64,000 nucleotides of DNA from Plantago ovata (lineage: Eukaryota; Streptophyta; Magnoliopsida; Lamiales; Plantaginaceae): assembly GCA_028274465.1 (NCBI GenBank), contig CM051456.1, positions 15,527,745-15,591,744 of the forward strand, given 5' to 3'. Below, piece after piece: positions 52,735-64,000 of this stretch (positions within the stretch are counted from its first letter, which is position 1; each line of letters opens with the position of its first letter). Position numbers and translations under genes: made by a program. The notes under the pieces were generated by a model. That model saw only the letters and a program-made list of their open reading frames with translations. It did not search any database and was not told the origin of the DNA.

Positions 52735-53426
52735 CTTCATTTTTTTTCACTCATCTTCCGTATCCATATCATCCATATCCTCCATTCTTCTTAATTTTCG
52801 AACATGTTACAAAACAAAAAACATTATTTCTTACATATCATCATTACCCTACTCCAATACCTATTTTTCTCCCAAATTAACACCAAACATAATTTTTCTC
52901 CACACCCTTAATTGAGGTAACTATTCATCATGCATCCCTTTCTTTGGCTTGTATTTGAATTTTGAATATAAATTTTAATCAACTACTTAACACGTTTTAA
53001 TCAAAAGGCCATAGCGTATGCCAGAGGTTGTCTCCGTAGCGAAGCCCCGGGATAGTGGCCGCTACGGCCGCTATTGACAACTATTCTTACAATTGGGGGA
53101 TCGAAGAATGGATTGGACTACTAGAACACCTACTTATTCTCTACTACAATATGCATGGAGAAGGAATACGCCATAGTGCATCGGCCGCTAGTGAATAAGA
53201 TTAGAGGCGACCCTCTGTGGCTTCCTTTGTCAGTCGGAAAAGACTCTCAACATAGTACTGAATGACAGGTTCTGACTAGTTATTTGAACAAGGTTGTAGT
53301 CCGTTCCACTTGATCTGACTGAACCGTATATTGTTTTCATAACAAGAACGCATGTCCAAAATCCTATCACAATGCATTCGTACAAAGTATATCAAGTACT
53401 AGGTGTTTCGTTCCATAACTTATATG
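52735..53426. other. Unidentified segment with a GC-rich patch
   Basis: Around 53010-53240 the sequence contains CCGTAGCGAAGCCCCGGG and GGCCGCTACGGCCGCTA, unusual for this AT-rich region. No protein or RNA gene was recognised. It adjoins the lone MULE end. Confidence 0.35.
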
Positions 53427-53479
53427 GAGGGCTAGATGTAATTAAAAGCACTAACAGGGGTGTCATATGCAAATGACCC
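53427..53479. mobile_element. Lone right end of the MULE-1 family
   Basis: GGGCTAGATGTAATTAAAAG followed by CACTAACAGGGGTG and CATATGCAAATGACCC closely matches the MULE-1 right end. No matching left end was found. Confidence 0.7.
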
Positions 53480-55730
53480 CTCTTTTTTAATGACATTGGG
53501 AATCGACTGCGCTCGGACAATGAAATTAGTTTGATATTATTCTAACCCGTATGAATCAAGGGATGTGATAGGGAGGAATACGTACTTCTCACAAATTAGG
53601 ATTATCAAATCGATCATTTGCTCCGAGTCTATTTTTTCACTGGTTGATACTCTACAGTTACATGTTTCAAATTTTGAAAATACCCCACAAAATTCAAATT
53701 AGTTCCCCTTTTTTTTTTATGCTTTTTAAGATACGTTACATTATACTCGCATTTTCGAAAAATTAAATAAAAGAATACTGGAGTATATTTTGTGAATAGA
53801 CCATAATTACCCTCAATCTCGGAATCGTACGCAAAGTCATCAGTTTAAAATAAAAATAGAAACACACAAACAGTAATCTTTCTCTATTGCAGGATTTGTG
53901 TCGGGTCGGGACCAGGGTCCACTGGGCCATGACCCTAACTTTTATGACTTTTTTACTTTTTGCCCCCTCAGTATTTCTTCTTCATCTTTCGTTCAATTTC
54001 TATTCATGATCTACGCTCACTCCGGTTTCAACACCGTCACATAATTAGTAAATACATATTTCATCCAGGACGCACCAAGTATAAAGTAGATTATTGATTA
54101 AAAAATTATACGTGGTGGTTGAAAATATTATATTATATACAAAAATATTATATATTATATAACTGAATAGTTTTTTTTTAAAATCAAAATGATTCACATA
54201 AATAAAATGTCTAATTAATCTGATAGTTCTAATATATTCACATATTATATTACATACATTGTTCCTGATATTTCTAGCAAATATCTAAGTAATCCTGATC
54301 TATAACTAAATACTTAGTTGATAAAGTGAATATATAGTGGAGAATAAACCAGTAAAATAATAATAAATGTTTAGTTGAGTAATTTGTTATTCACTGGTTC
54401 TTTCTCTTCTTCATGCTCTTTTACTTCTTAGTTTACCAAAGTAATTTATTTTGGTATGCTTTTGTTAAAAAGCTGGAAAAAAAATCATTCTGACTTCTAA
54501 GTAAAAAGTTAGCGCGTGTTTGCAAATGCTAAAAGAAATACTTTTATATTTTTAGTGTAAAGAAATACTTTTATATTTTTAGTGTAGAATAAAAAATTTG
54601 GTCTTTAATTTGCGAACTTATGTTGTAGATTTAAAAAGTAAATAAATAAAAAAAAAATCAAATAGTCGAGAATCAACCCAAAGGGTGATTTCGGCTTCTA
54701 AAAGGAGGCTCTGGCCTGGCATATTTTCTTCCATTTTTCAGCAAAATTCATGTCTATCTATTTCAAACACTACAAATTTTTCTATAGCAACATAAAGCTA
54801 TTTTTTATTAAAATTTCAAAAACTTATGATTTTTGTTGAAAATTATTGTTATTCAACTTCCAAATAAAGTTAAAATCAACTTCCAAAATCATTTGCAGAC
54901 ACATATATTTTTGTTGAGAATAAACGTAAATTATAAAAGTAGAAATTGTAGTTTTTAGTAAATTTAATTAAATTGTTTATTTTAGTTGAAAAAATAAGTA
55001 AAATCATGTAAAAAAACAATCATTAATTTGAACCTACGTTTCCTCTGACGATTACCTTTTTTATTTTTTCTAGATAAGTTGCAGCAAAAGTTGTAAATAA
55101 AATTCTAAAATACTTCTTTTACTACTCTTACATTTCTCTCTTTTTTCCTTTTTCTTTTTTCTTTTCCTTTTGAAATCTTTAAATTATTGATGGGGTAATC
55201 TAAATTATAAATAAGCAGTGGATATCGGTCCAGAAATAGTTCAAGCAAACCTGCTCAAACATTAACTATAATTAGGATTCAATCATTATTGGAAGTCAAG
55301 AATCTCAGTGTAAACTATAATTTGATTACATATGTATTGTTGTTTATTTGGCACAGTATTTGGTACACAAATTTGACTTGTTTCAAATAAATAGTTATGG
55401 TTGAACAAATTCATGCATCAGTGCCACACTACGTGTATATTTAGGTGAGTTAATCTATATATTATGTGAAATTATATGAGTAATTAATTCAAGATTAACA
55501 AGTTTGATTTAGTTTAGTGGTGAGCAAGTGTCTATATCAGTCATCACCTGGACAAACATTATTATATACAGAATTCCAATTATTATTGGCTACTGATCAA
55601 TTTTGTAATATGTGTTTTTGTTGCATTGACTTACCAAATCACTTTCACTCATGCAATTACACAGTTAAGAAGTACAATTAATATCTTAATTAAAAGGAAT
55701 TTGAATTATTTATGTAATATACCGTTCTAA
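53480..55730. other. AT-rich intergenic DNA with a possible hAT-like MITE
   Basis: A weak inverted pair (GTGTTTGCAAATGC near 54516 and CATTTGCAGACAC near 54890) may mark a degenerate element. Otherwise no gene or structured RNA recognised. Confidence 0.35.
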
Positions 55731-55734
55731 AATT

Positions 55735-56220
55735 TCAAAAAGTTAATAAGGATTAAAAATTCTACCCATACCAATAAGGTAGGTGCACTTTTATTTTCAA
55801 ATTAACTCTAAAGTTAAGCGTGTTTGTTCTAGATAAATTCTACAAAGGGTGATATAATGGAAAGTTCCCAGTGCACTTACTTGTTGGTCTGTAAAACTAG
55901 TATATCACCCCATAAAACAGTCCAGAGTAACCGCGTTGGCCCAATGGGTTGGGCCTTGAACCCATTAGTGGTTGAGATGTTACAAATTTGTATTAGAGCC
56001 AAACCAACCCCGAAATTTCAAAGAGTTTAAAGGTTTGAGAACGCTATTCATACTAACAAGGTGCACCTTTTGTTTTTTTTATCGGAAATTCATTTAGAAT
56101 AACTCCAAAGTTAAGTGAGTCAATTAAGTGTGATTGGCTCTAGAGCAATCATATGATGTATGACCTACTAAAAAATTCTGGGTACGTATATGAGCGAGGA
56201 TAAATACTCTGGAATACAAA
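55735..56220 (+). mobile_element. Cassandra-like TRIM with 5S-like LTRs, degenerate
   Basis: Two diverged direct repeats begin near 55735 and 56015 (AAGGTGCACCTTTTG-type start). Each contains a 5S rRNA-like internal promoter motif (AACTCTAAAGTTAAGCGTG; AACTCCAAAGTTAAGTGAG). The first ends GATGTTACA and is followed by TTTGTATTAGAGCC, a decayed Met-tRNA primer site. The right LTR stops short near 56220. The layout matches what is known of Cassandra elements. Confidence 0.7.
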
Positions 56221-56336
56221 ACTAAGGATATTGAGATCTTGACAGCATTTTGAGTAACTCTGCAACTTGGAGTTTGGTCGGTATCTCACTATGGCTCCCC
56301 CCTCCCCTTCGAAAGTAGACTTTCTTCGCCTACCAC

Positions 56337-57516
56337 CAATACTAGAAAACCTGAGATTAGTGACGCAAATTAGCGACGCATAACCATAGCCCATGCGTCG
56401 CTAATTAGCGACCCATGAGATTTGGTCTCTAAATTAGCGACATATGGTTATGGGTCGCTAAAATTAGCGACGCATGGGCTATGGATCGCAAAAACTGCAT
56501 AATTTTCAGGTGGGTCTCCTCACATTCAACTGGAGCTATATGGCTCATCTGTTATCGGATTGGTGCGCATAACCTACCGTTGGATACCCCGTTGAGTTAT
56601 CTACGCGTGGACGTTGATTTGAGGTTGATTCAATATCGTATGAAGGAGTTATGGACGAAATGGCTAGACTGCACTAATCTTGCACACTTGAACGACTCCA
56701 AAACCTTTATCCGAACTTCTGAATATATGCTTCTAATGTAAGTCTAAGTTTTTCTCAAATGAAATTCTTGGCTTAAATCGAACTACGGTCACTCACGGAC
56801 ATATCCATGGAGATCGAGAAACTTCAACAAGATCACTTTGCAGCGTTTTAAGCTCAAAATCACAGTTTCGTACCTAAGTGCTTGAAACATGAAAAATATC
56901 AAAATGTGACACTATTCTACAAAACTAAAAGAAAAAAACACTTAAGAAATAAGGAATGCACAAAGAATATAAAATAACACCAAAACTGAAGTCCGTAACT
57001 AAGTAACCCCAACCGTTCAAAAATAAACTATTAATGTCTAAGTAACTCAACCGTTAAGAAATAAATTAAAAAAATTAAAATTTAGTGACCTATTCCTTAG
57101 ATAGTCCACTTAGTAATTGAGATATCTCAAACCATATGAAGATATAAACGGTTTATAAATATAAACATATGGAAGTGACTATGAAGAGCAATAACTATAT
57201 ATTATCTAGAACTTATACAAGAATTATTACAAGTATTGGTAGCCGAGTGGTAAGGGTGTTGGGTTAGTAATTAAGGTGTTGGGTAAGGATGTCTTAGGTT
57301 CGAAACCTAGGAAACACAAGGTGGAGTAGAGAGGAGAATTTATTTTTAATAAATTTTTTCAGAAATTAGCGACGCATAGAATTGGTCGGTAATTTAGCGA
57401 CGCATGCGTCGCCTCGCCATGTAATTAGCGACCAGCCATTTAGCGACGCAATTTCTATGGGTCGCAAATGGGTTTAGCGACGCATGGGAGAGTCACTAAA
57501 CCCAGTTTTTCTTGTG
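56337..57516. mobile_element. Non-autonomous CACTA (En/Spm-type) element
   Basis: The left end is CAATACTAGAAAACC, close to the canonical CACTACAAGAAA. The right end, reverse-complemented, is CACAAGAAAAACTGGG. 3-bp CAC lies on both sides (56334-56336, 57517-57519). Many subterminal TTAGCGACGCATG motifs occur in both orientations within about 150 bp of each end. It encodes no transposase. Confidence 0.8.
57236..57315 (+). other. tRNA-like sequence (pol III A and B boxes) inside CACTA
   Basis: TAGCCGAGTGG (A box) at 57240-57250 and GGTTCGAAACC (perfect B box) at 57298-57308 are spaced as in a long-armed tRNA. An internal GGTGTTGGG is duplicated. Probably a tRNA or SINE-derived relic; a functional cloverleaf is doubtful because the acceptor ends do not pair clearly. 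Confidence 0.6.
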
Positions 57517-57744
57517 CACCTAAGCTGCACAAGAAAGTCCCAAACCCATTAAATCTTCATTCTATTTACTTTACTGGCATATTGAATATAGAGATAATTA
57601 CTTTGACACATTGCATTTGGATGACCACTTTATTGTTTATTACACCTAGGTCCAAAATAAACTGAAATGGTTGACCATCTTATAATTCTTATTTCTCTCT
57701 TCTCTCCCAAAACACACCCTTAGATGATTGTAAAGTTTAATGGA

Positions 57745-58520
57745 TAATGTAGTTGATATTGCCTACACCACTAAGGTACACATCTAGTTTTCAGAATCCA
57801 TACACAAAATCTCCAAAGTTAAGCGTATTTTTTTCTGAACAAATTTAGAATAGATGATGCACAAAACATTTGTAATGTGTGTACGAGTTAGGACATAGTG
57901 TGATGAATAATACATGTGTTGGCTTGTTTTTTTTTTGGAATCAGCAAAAATTTTATTAAAGAGAAAAATAACAAAAGTACAAGTACAAAGAGGCTCAAGT
58001 GCATAAGAAATGCACACAAAATAAAAAACCCCAAACCGAGAACTCAACCCATATCAAGAGAAGTGTAAAAACATGTTTAAACCACACCTTGTTATGGTCA
58101 TACCAAACCTTAACCACCCTCCTCGTCTAGTATGTCAAACTCACTGGCGAGAAGTCAAGAGTTAGAGGGTGACGAATTGAACCAACAATTCTAATCAAAG
58201 CTAACGGAATAGAATAACTTTCGTTACAAGTATAGAGTACTTAGCAAGAAAACGGAAGTTGATGTATTCCGCTAGGATATATGTAACACTCACAAGGACA
58301 GGAAGATACATGATACCCCTCAACAAGATATGGAACCGAACACGAAAGGGTACAAAGAAAAACAGCACAAAAAGAGCCTATCCAAGAAACCTGTTGGCTT
58401 GTAGGACCAATATATTACATGAAAATTACTTCATGACTCATGAGTTACAATATCGTCCCGAGAAATTCTTTCATACTCCATGTGACTTGAAACATTCACA
58501 TTCCTTGAGAAACGTTATGA
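57745..58520 (+). mobile_element. Cassandra-like LTR interrupted by a LINE 3' end
   Basis: The left part contains CTCCAAAGTTAAGCGTA (5S-like) and runs to TGTTGGCTTG at 57919-57928. The same 10 bases recur, lacking only one or two, near 58392, after which GTAGGACCAATATATT continues the LTR. The insert between them starts with a T run. Confidence 0.6.
57929..58391 (-). mobile_element. 5'-truncated LINE inserted in a Cassandra-like LTR
   Basis: On the - strand it ends GATTCC followed by about 10 A, preceded by AATAAAATTTTTGC. The roughly 460-bp insert is flanked by the target duplication TTGGCTTG. No intact frame. Confidence 0.65.
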
Positions 58521-60190
58521 GTTAATTTGAAGCAAATGGTTCGTGTAGTTACGTAAACACTAGGTACATGGAAGAATTAAGTGATTTAAGACTCAGTTGA
58601 TTAGGGATACTTCAAACCTTTTAAAGAATCGATGCAAAATTAAATGTGTACAATAAAATAGGCCGGATATATATATATGGGGTGTTTGCAATAAATTCAA
58701 ATTAAAATAATTGGTTTAATTTAAGAAGAAGTTGGTAAAGTTAGCTTATTAGAGAATTTGATGCGTATTTGCAAAAAACTAATTAAAATTTAGATAAGTT
58801 GTATGAGTAGTGTTTGCAAACCTAACTTTTTTGACAAAAACAACTAAAATCCAACTTAATTTAAGGAAAATCTGCTGAAGTAGGTACAACCCAGGTTCTC
58901 CAACTTCAATTTATCCAGCTTAATTTAAAAAAATTAAGCAGCTTAATTATAAGCTGTTGCAAACACTCAAAAAACTAATTCTACTTTAAAACAAGTGATA
59001 AGCTGGATAAATTAAACTGTTGCAAACAACCACACAGTATAACATGTGTTAGTAACTTCTTAGCCAATTATTTTTTAATTCATTTACTATAGGTCAAGTA
59101 GGTTATAAAATCCAAATAAGATTGAACAAGCAATTTCCTAAGGTCATTACAAGATTGCATTGAGCCCCTAAAACCTGTGGTCTATGACTCTATAGATATC
59201 TGAAGATAAAATGGTAAATGCCTGATGAGCCAAGGCACTTTGATGCAAACACAAGATGAATTTTCAATATTTAATCAAACTTATACTAGCTAGGTTTTGA
59301 TTCATTCAAAATATGTACTCCTCTAGCTACATATATATATAAAGCTAGTACATTCCAATTCCATTTGAGATAGTGGTCCAATTCCATTGTCAATTTGTGT
59401 CCCCGTAGGTGTATGATTAAGTTTTGCCATTCCAAGGCAGTCTCTAATTTCCGCCCTCTAGGCTACATTCTTGTATCCTTTCCAATTATTCATCCACTCT
59501 AAGTCTTAGAGTGGTCTTAACTATAAATATTTTCCATTTTGATTTTAGACTTTATTTAATTTTAAAATTAATATATTACACCACCAAGAAACATGATAAA
59601 TATGATAGTGAACCCCAAACCTGTGTAACCCACATCTCATGAACCTTGTTTTAGTTTCAGAACTCACATTTGATTACAGTTTTTAGAACTTCAGTTGCTT
59701 GAAGTCTTGAACTGGTTAAAGAAGTAGACCATTTATAAAGTATCAAGCATTTAGCCGATAAATATCTATAAATAAATCAAGGGGTTGCTACTAGGTAAAT
59801 ATAATATCACACAACAAATTGTATAAATATAATACTTAAATTAAGTTTGATTCACCCAATTGATTTACCTACCAATCAATTTTAATCTGTTGATTTTGCT
59901 TATTCAATTTCAATTTGATACGTACATGTGTCATTATTTAATTAAAAGGTGTAGGATTCGAATCATGTTGACGTGATTTTTCTCCATTATTTGTATTATT
60001 ATTTTTATTGAAGGTGTTTGGTTCGAATATCATTATTTTAGTTGAAGGTGTTGAGTTCGAATCTTATTGACGTAATTTTTTTCTTTTTATTTATTCTCTT
60101 CGTAAATCTTTATTTTTTAATATAAAGTTTGTATGGTTGTACTATACTTAATTTAAAAATAACCATGATATGTTCTTATAAGAAAAAAGA
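58521..60190. other. Intergenic with a TGTTTGCAA-ended MITE
   Basis: An element at about 58680-59032 has ends GGGTGTTTGCAATAAATT and, reversed, GGTTGTTTGCAACAGTTT, with an inverted TTAATTTAA-rich interior. It is probably an hAT-like MITE without a clear target duplication. The rest shows no gene. Confidence 0.45.
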
Positions 60191-60194
60191 CATA

Positions 60195-60453
60195 CTTCCC
60201 CGTCCAATAATAAATGTAACACTTGATTTTGTTGACTTTTTCCATGGTCATTTTGTTCTTAAATTATTCTTAAATCATACGATAAAAATAATTAAAAACA
60301 TCATATCATAAAATTAGAATATTTATATTTCATAATATAATTTTTTAATTATTTTAATTGAATGATTTACAATTAATTTGAGGTCAAACTAATCCTCGAA
60401 ATAATCAATTATAAAATCAAATGTTACACTTATTATATATTGGACGGAGGAAG
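60195..60453. mobile_element. Stowaway-like MITE, 259 bp
   Basis: Ends CTTCCCCGTCCAATAATA and TATATTGGACGGAGGAAG are inverted and flanked by TA. Subterminal AAATGTAACACTTGATTTTG pairs with CAAATGTTACACTT. Confidence 0.85.
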
Positions 60454-61623
60454 TATTTTACTTACCAAACGTCAATTTAGCTCTGACGATAGAGAACCTG
60501 AGGATGCTAGCTAGGCCACTTGGAATTTGAATATCGTCCATATTGCGGTATCAACATAACAAAATGATATCGAAGTTGAATGTTCCAAAACCTAGAGATG
60601 TATCTGATGGTTATTAACTCATCGGAAGAATAATTTTCGTATGTCTAATATAGTTCAATCAAAAACTATTAATTGCATAACTACAAAAGCTATATACATT
60701 TATAGGTTACCATTAGTGTTGAGTTTAATTACTCAATTAGTTATTTTTTGGTTACGTTTGAAGTCATTATGTGAAAATTATATATTTACTTCATTCATTT
60801 CAATACAATATATTATTTAATAAAACAATAATGTTCTACGAGATTACGCTTCACACGTAGCGTGTGATGCGGTTTCTAGTACTTGATAATGATTACTGGA
60901 GTATATGTTTCACGTTTCATATTAAAAATTTAAAATTCCACCTTAAATGATCAAATTATAAAAAAAAACGACTACGTGCACCAGGCCATTTTACCAATAG
61001 GCTCACTCATACTTAGAAAATTTATTCCGCTTAAGTTTAAATGTTTGAAGGGTCAATCACTTTTTAGGTACCTGTTCATGTTCAAAACACAAATTAGGCA
61101 TTGTTCCTATTTTCAAGTTTTTTTCTCCCAAACAGGCTTTAATTTAAAAATAAAAGAAAAAGTCATGTTAGTTGTTGCTTCTCTGATCGAAGCATTTGAC
61201 GCTCCGATTGGAGTTGGCGAAGCTTAGTTTCGCCTGGATATGTTTCAAACTGGCAAAGCTTAGCTTCGCCATGTATGTTGCAGATTTGGGTGGAGCTCAG
61301 CTCCGCCCAGAATATGCGAAGCTTATCTCCACCACACTTATTATTTATTCTATTTATTAATTTTTCATTTTATTTTTGTTGCTTTTTTTTTTTTAAATCT
61401 ATTTTTTAGTTTAAGGACTTGTTTGTTCTGGACATTTTGAGTCAATGTCAAAGTTGTAAATAAGTATAGTGAACTTTCAAAACTCAATTTTTAAACTAAA
61501 ATGTTATTGTTGAACTAACGATATTATTTTTGTTATTAGCCATTAGAAAAGAAATTCCTATTCCACAAATCTACTATAAATATATGATTCTACACATATG
61601 ACTGGAGTAGTTGTCATTTTTAT

Positions 61624-62260
61624 GAGATGTATATGTATTATACTTGTTGCTTAGAACTTAGAAGAGGTTGTATATATGCACATTTGGGTGGTTGTTTTGA
61701 AATCAACAAATTTTATTACTACTTAATACACGCTTTGTCGGCTTATATTGGGAAAACTTCAAATAATACGGCAGAATTTTACGCTATCAAAATTGGTCTT
61801 TTGTTATGTCATGATTTACATTATCATCGAATCATCTTACAAACAGATTCTAAGTACGCGTTGATTGTATTTGCAGGGAGAAACTTCCGGCGTGGCAACA
61901 CAGAACAATGCTCCGGGAAATTAACAAGTTGAAGCAAGGTTTGCAAGTAGAATTTCGTTTTATCTATCGAGAGGGAATCGGCATAGCAGATATCTTAGCA
62001 AAGCAAGGAAGCTACTCCAGATCAAGGAAATGGCGGCCTCTTTTTCAAGACACGGAGGCTGCACCAAATTTAAGAACTTTCCATGTAGGACGTATGTTAG
62101 AACCTAATATATACCAAGTTGGGGACTGTCCCATGTGGTTATCAGAACTAATTAAGACAGATCTACTAGAAACTCGATTGCGTACTTAACGCAAAGTATG
62201 AACAATGTTGTACCGTTTTAATGACTTAATATAATAGCCATGTTTCAAAAAAAAAAAAAC
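61624..62260 (+). pseudogene. LINE RNase H domain fragment with poly-A end
   Basis: Two overlapping frames read NNTAEFYAIKIGLLLC and LQTDSKYALIV, then after a frameshift LREINKLKQGL and YREGIGIADILAKQGS. These are the E, D and final D regions of the RNase H-like domain of plant LINEs. An A run at about 62249-62260 ends it. Non-functional through the frameshift and missing upstream polyprotein. Confidence 0.8.
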
Positions 62261-62698
62261 AATTTTTATTACTACTCGAGAGAACGAATGCAAAAGAGTC
62301 GCACTCGACAATATTCTAACTTAGCTCCACAACAAAAAAGAATCAAGACCCACAATATAGTGCAAAGAACTCCGCCAAATCGCCAACTGTTATGTACAGG
62401 ATAAATTTTAACCAATTTTACGTCCAATTTGTAATACCACTAGCGAACATTTTAGTTTTTTAATTGAAATTATCGCACTAGGGGTCTATTACGATTTACG
62501 ATCCCTAACATAAAAAAAAAATCTCATTAGATGAACAATTACATTCTATGTCATGTCAAAATGTGAGTTTTGTACGTTGACAATTGGTTATTTACAGGAT
62601 TGCCATCCTCTCTAAAGTTGGGAATCATACATGACATGGCCAAAGTCCTATTAAGCTTTTTTCAAAAAAAAAAAAAAGAAAGCATAATTAAGAAATGG

Positions 62699-62880
62699 TG
62701 GAGCTGGAGCAGCTCCACCATTCCGGCGGAGCTGAGCTCCACCATAAAGCTCCGCTCAGACTGCTCCTTGGAGCAGAAAAGGCTCCAATCGGAGTTGTGC
62801 TGCTCTGATCGAAGCTTAAACTGCTCCGATTGGAGCAGCTGCTGCTCCGGCTGGAGCTTAAACTGCTCCGATCGGACAGT
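62699..62880. repeat. GGAGCAGCTCC-type palindromic array
   Basis: Units such as GGAGCTGGAGCAGCTCCACC, GGCGGAGCTGAGCTCC and CTGCTCCGATTGGAGCAGC repeat in both orientations. Similar in style to the arrays in MULE-1 and MULE-3 but with diverged units. Confidence 0.8.
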
Positions 62881-63383
62881 CAAAGCTTGGGTCAAAGGAT
62901 ATGTATTATTTTTTTAAAGTTCTTTTTTTAATTTTTTTTCCTTTTAAAAGCTAAGGGTTGTTTATTTCTCCAAAATTGCAACATCAACTTAATTCTTTAA
63001 AAGACAAATGCGTGCCTATTCTGTAATTAATAATTTAAAGGTACCTATGATGATATTTGGTGTTCTAATATACCCCTAAAAATCGATGAACCTTGTTTTA
63101 ATGCTATACACTAATTTAAGATGAAGTTCTTGTGAAGAACTTTTGTTAAGTGTAAATCTGTAGTGGTAAATAATTAAATTTTAAAATGTACAACCGTAGT
63201 AGTAATAAGCTGTAAGTTTTAGAGCATAAGTTACATGACTCCTAAAATATACCCCTAACCTAAATTTAAGAGCAAACATAAGAAATTGATAAAAAAAACA
63301 AGCCAAATTCATGACTCATAAAAAAGATGGGCCCACATAAATTTGATCCTATATGTAGGGAGTTTGTAAATGTATTCTGAATT

Positions 63384-64000
63384 TTTTTTTTTTTGTTTTT
63401 TTTTTGAACAAAGATAGATTTTATTTCAAGTATGACAATAAAAGTACATCATCACAATTACAAGATAGTTCTAAAACAGCCTCCTCTACTACTAATAGAA
63501 CAGAAAGAACAACAAAAAACCTACACAGAAGGGTAGGATCTCAATGACTCACAAAACTCTCGCATACTCGGATGGAAAGAACAACGACATACAACTATTT
63601 GTACTACCCTGCGCAAGAGCTGAGATAAATCAGAACAGGACGCCTGAAAAATTCGCTCATTCCGTTCCCTCTGGATCGCGTAAACCAACTCAGTGAACAC
63701 AACCTTCAAAAAACGTTTTCTGACATGTTTCCTCTTAATCGCATTTGAGACAACAACAACTTCTGTTCTCCAGTCCCCAACAGGCCGCGACATATGCAAC
63801 CAGGTAAGAGTGGCTTCCCATAAAGCATTTATCTCAGAACAACCAAAAAGTAAATGGTCAATAGACATTTACCATCCCACATAAAGATCCACATTAATAT
63901 TGAATCTTATCAACCCATCTTTTGTTGCCAAACGACGTTTTAAGGCCAACCAAAGAATTAATCGTGCACTGGGCGTAGCCATGTTATTAAGCACAAGTTC
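63384..64000 (-). pseudogene. LINE C-terminal fragment running off the right edge
   Basis: From the right edge inward on the - strand: ELVLNNMATPSARLILWLAL and LKRRLATKDGLIRFN, then after a stop MSIDHLLFGCSEINALW and FTELVYAIQRERNERIFQ. This is the zf-RVT region and end of an L1-type LINE, related to the fragment at 25795-27045. It ends with long A runs (seen as T runs at 63384-63410). One in-frame stop near 63870; the rest lies outside the window. Confidence 0.85.

Larger units (their letters stand above)
61050..63059. mobile_element. Candidate larger MULE of the GGAGCT family (MULE-4)
   Basis: The left end GGGTCAATC...TAGGTACCTG and the reversed right end AAATATCATCATAGGTACC resemble each other and the MULE-1 ends. 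AAATTAGGCA and GAATAGGCA follow at similar depth. Flanking 9-mers ATGTTTGAA and GTGTTCTAA match only 6 of 9, consistent with age. It carries a GGAGCT-type array near each end (about 61182-61334 and 62699-62880) and a LINE RNase H remnant between. Borders are approximate. Confidence 0.5.

Noticed and set aside
57236-57315. A functional tRNA gene
   Set aside because: A and B boxes are good, but the acceptor stem does not pair clearly, an internal GGTGTTGGG is duplicated, and it lies inside a CACTA element.

Overview
This is nuclear DNA of a flowering plant, almost certainly a eudicot. It is AT-rich, with spliced genes separated by many small transposons. I cannot name the species. The gene order CLV3-like peptide, ALMT anion channel, LONESOME HIGHWAY-like bHLH matches, from memory, the Arabidopsis order At2g27250 (CLV3), At2g27240 (ALMT7), At2g27230 (LHW). 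That supports calling these three orthologues and reading the window as an expanded version of the Arabidopsis interval.

Layout. 1-10 kb: transposon-rich DNA. It holds a 749-bp Mutator-like (MULE) element, a 3.8-kb inverted-repeat-bounded element with tandem arrays and a telomere-motif palindrome, a LINE RNase H remnant and nested Stowaway-like MITEs. 10.07-10.53 kb: a three-exon CLV3-like gene on the + strand. 11.1-12.7 kb: an intronless PPR gene orthologous to CLB19 (plastid RNA editing) on the - strand. 12.9-19.3 kb: two tandem, apparently intact HDA8-type class II histone deacetylase genes on the - strand. Between them lie TAA-tailed retroelement fragments and an inverted, dead 3' piece of an ALMT gene. 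19.4-28.5 kb: an hAT-like insertion, a non-autonomous LTR retrotransposon, a TRIM element, a LINE fragment and a tandem repeat.

28.9-41.6 kb: three ALMT genes on the - strand with identical six-exon structure (448, 455 and 453 aa). 45.0-49.7 kb: a ten-exon LHW-like bHLH gene on the - strand (795 aa) with three upstream ORFs. 50.5-64 kb: no host gene recognised. This part holds a MULE nested in a MITE, a Cassandra-like TRIM, a small CACTA element carrying a tRNA-like sequence, a LINE inserted in a second Cassandra-like LTR, a larger relative of the GGAGCT-rich MULE family, and a LINE running off the right edge.

How the genes relate: they are not an operon. CLV3 (stem-cell signalling) and LHW (vascular initiation) are developmental regulators. 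CLB19 acts on chloroplast transcripts, HDA8 is a deacetylase, and the ALMTs are membrane anion channels. The most distinctive content is the tandem duplication of HDA8 and ALMT with cross-contamination between the two arrays, and a MULE family whose interior is made of short palindromic GGAGCT/CCGATCGG arrays. All calls come from reading the sequence and from remembered family knowledge; no database search was run.
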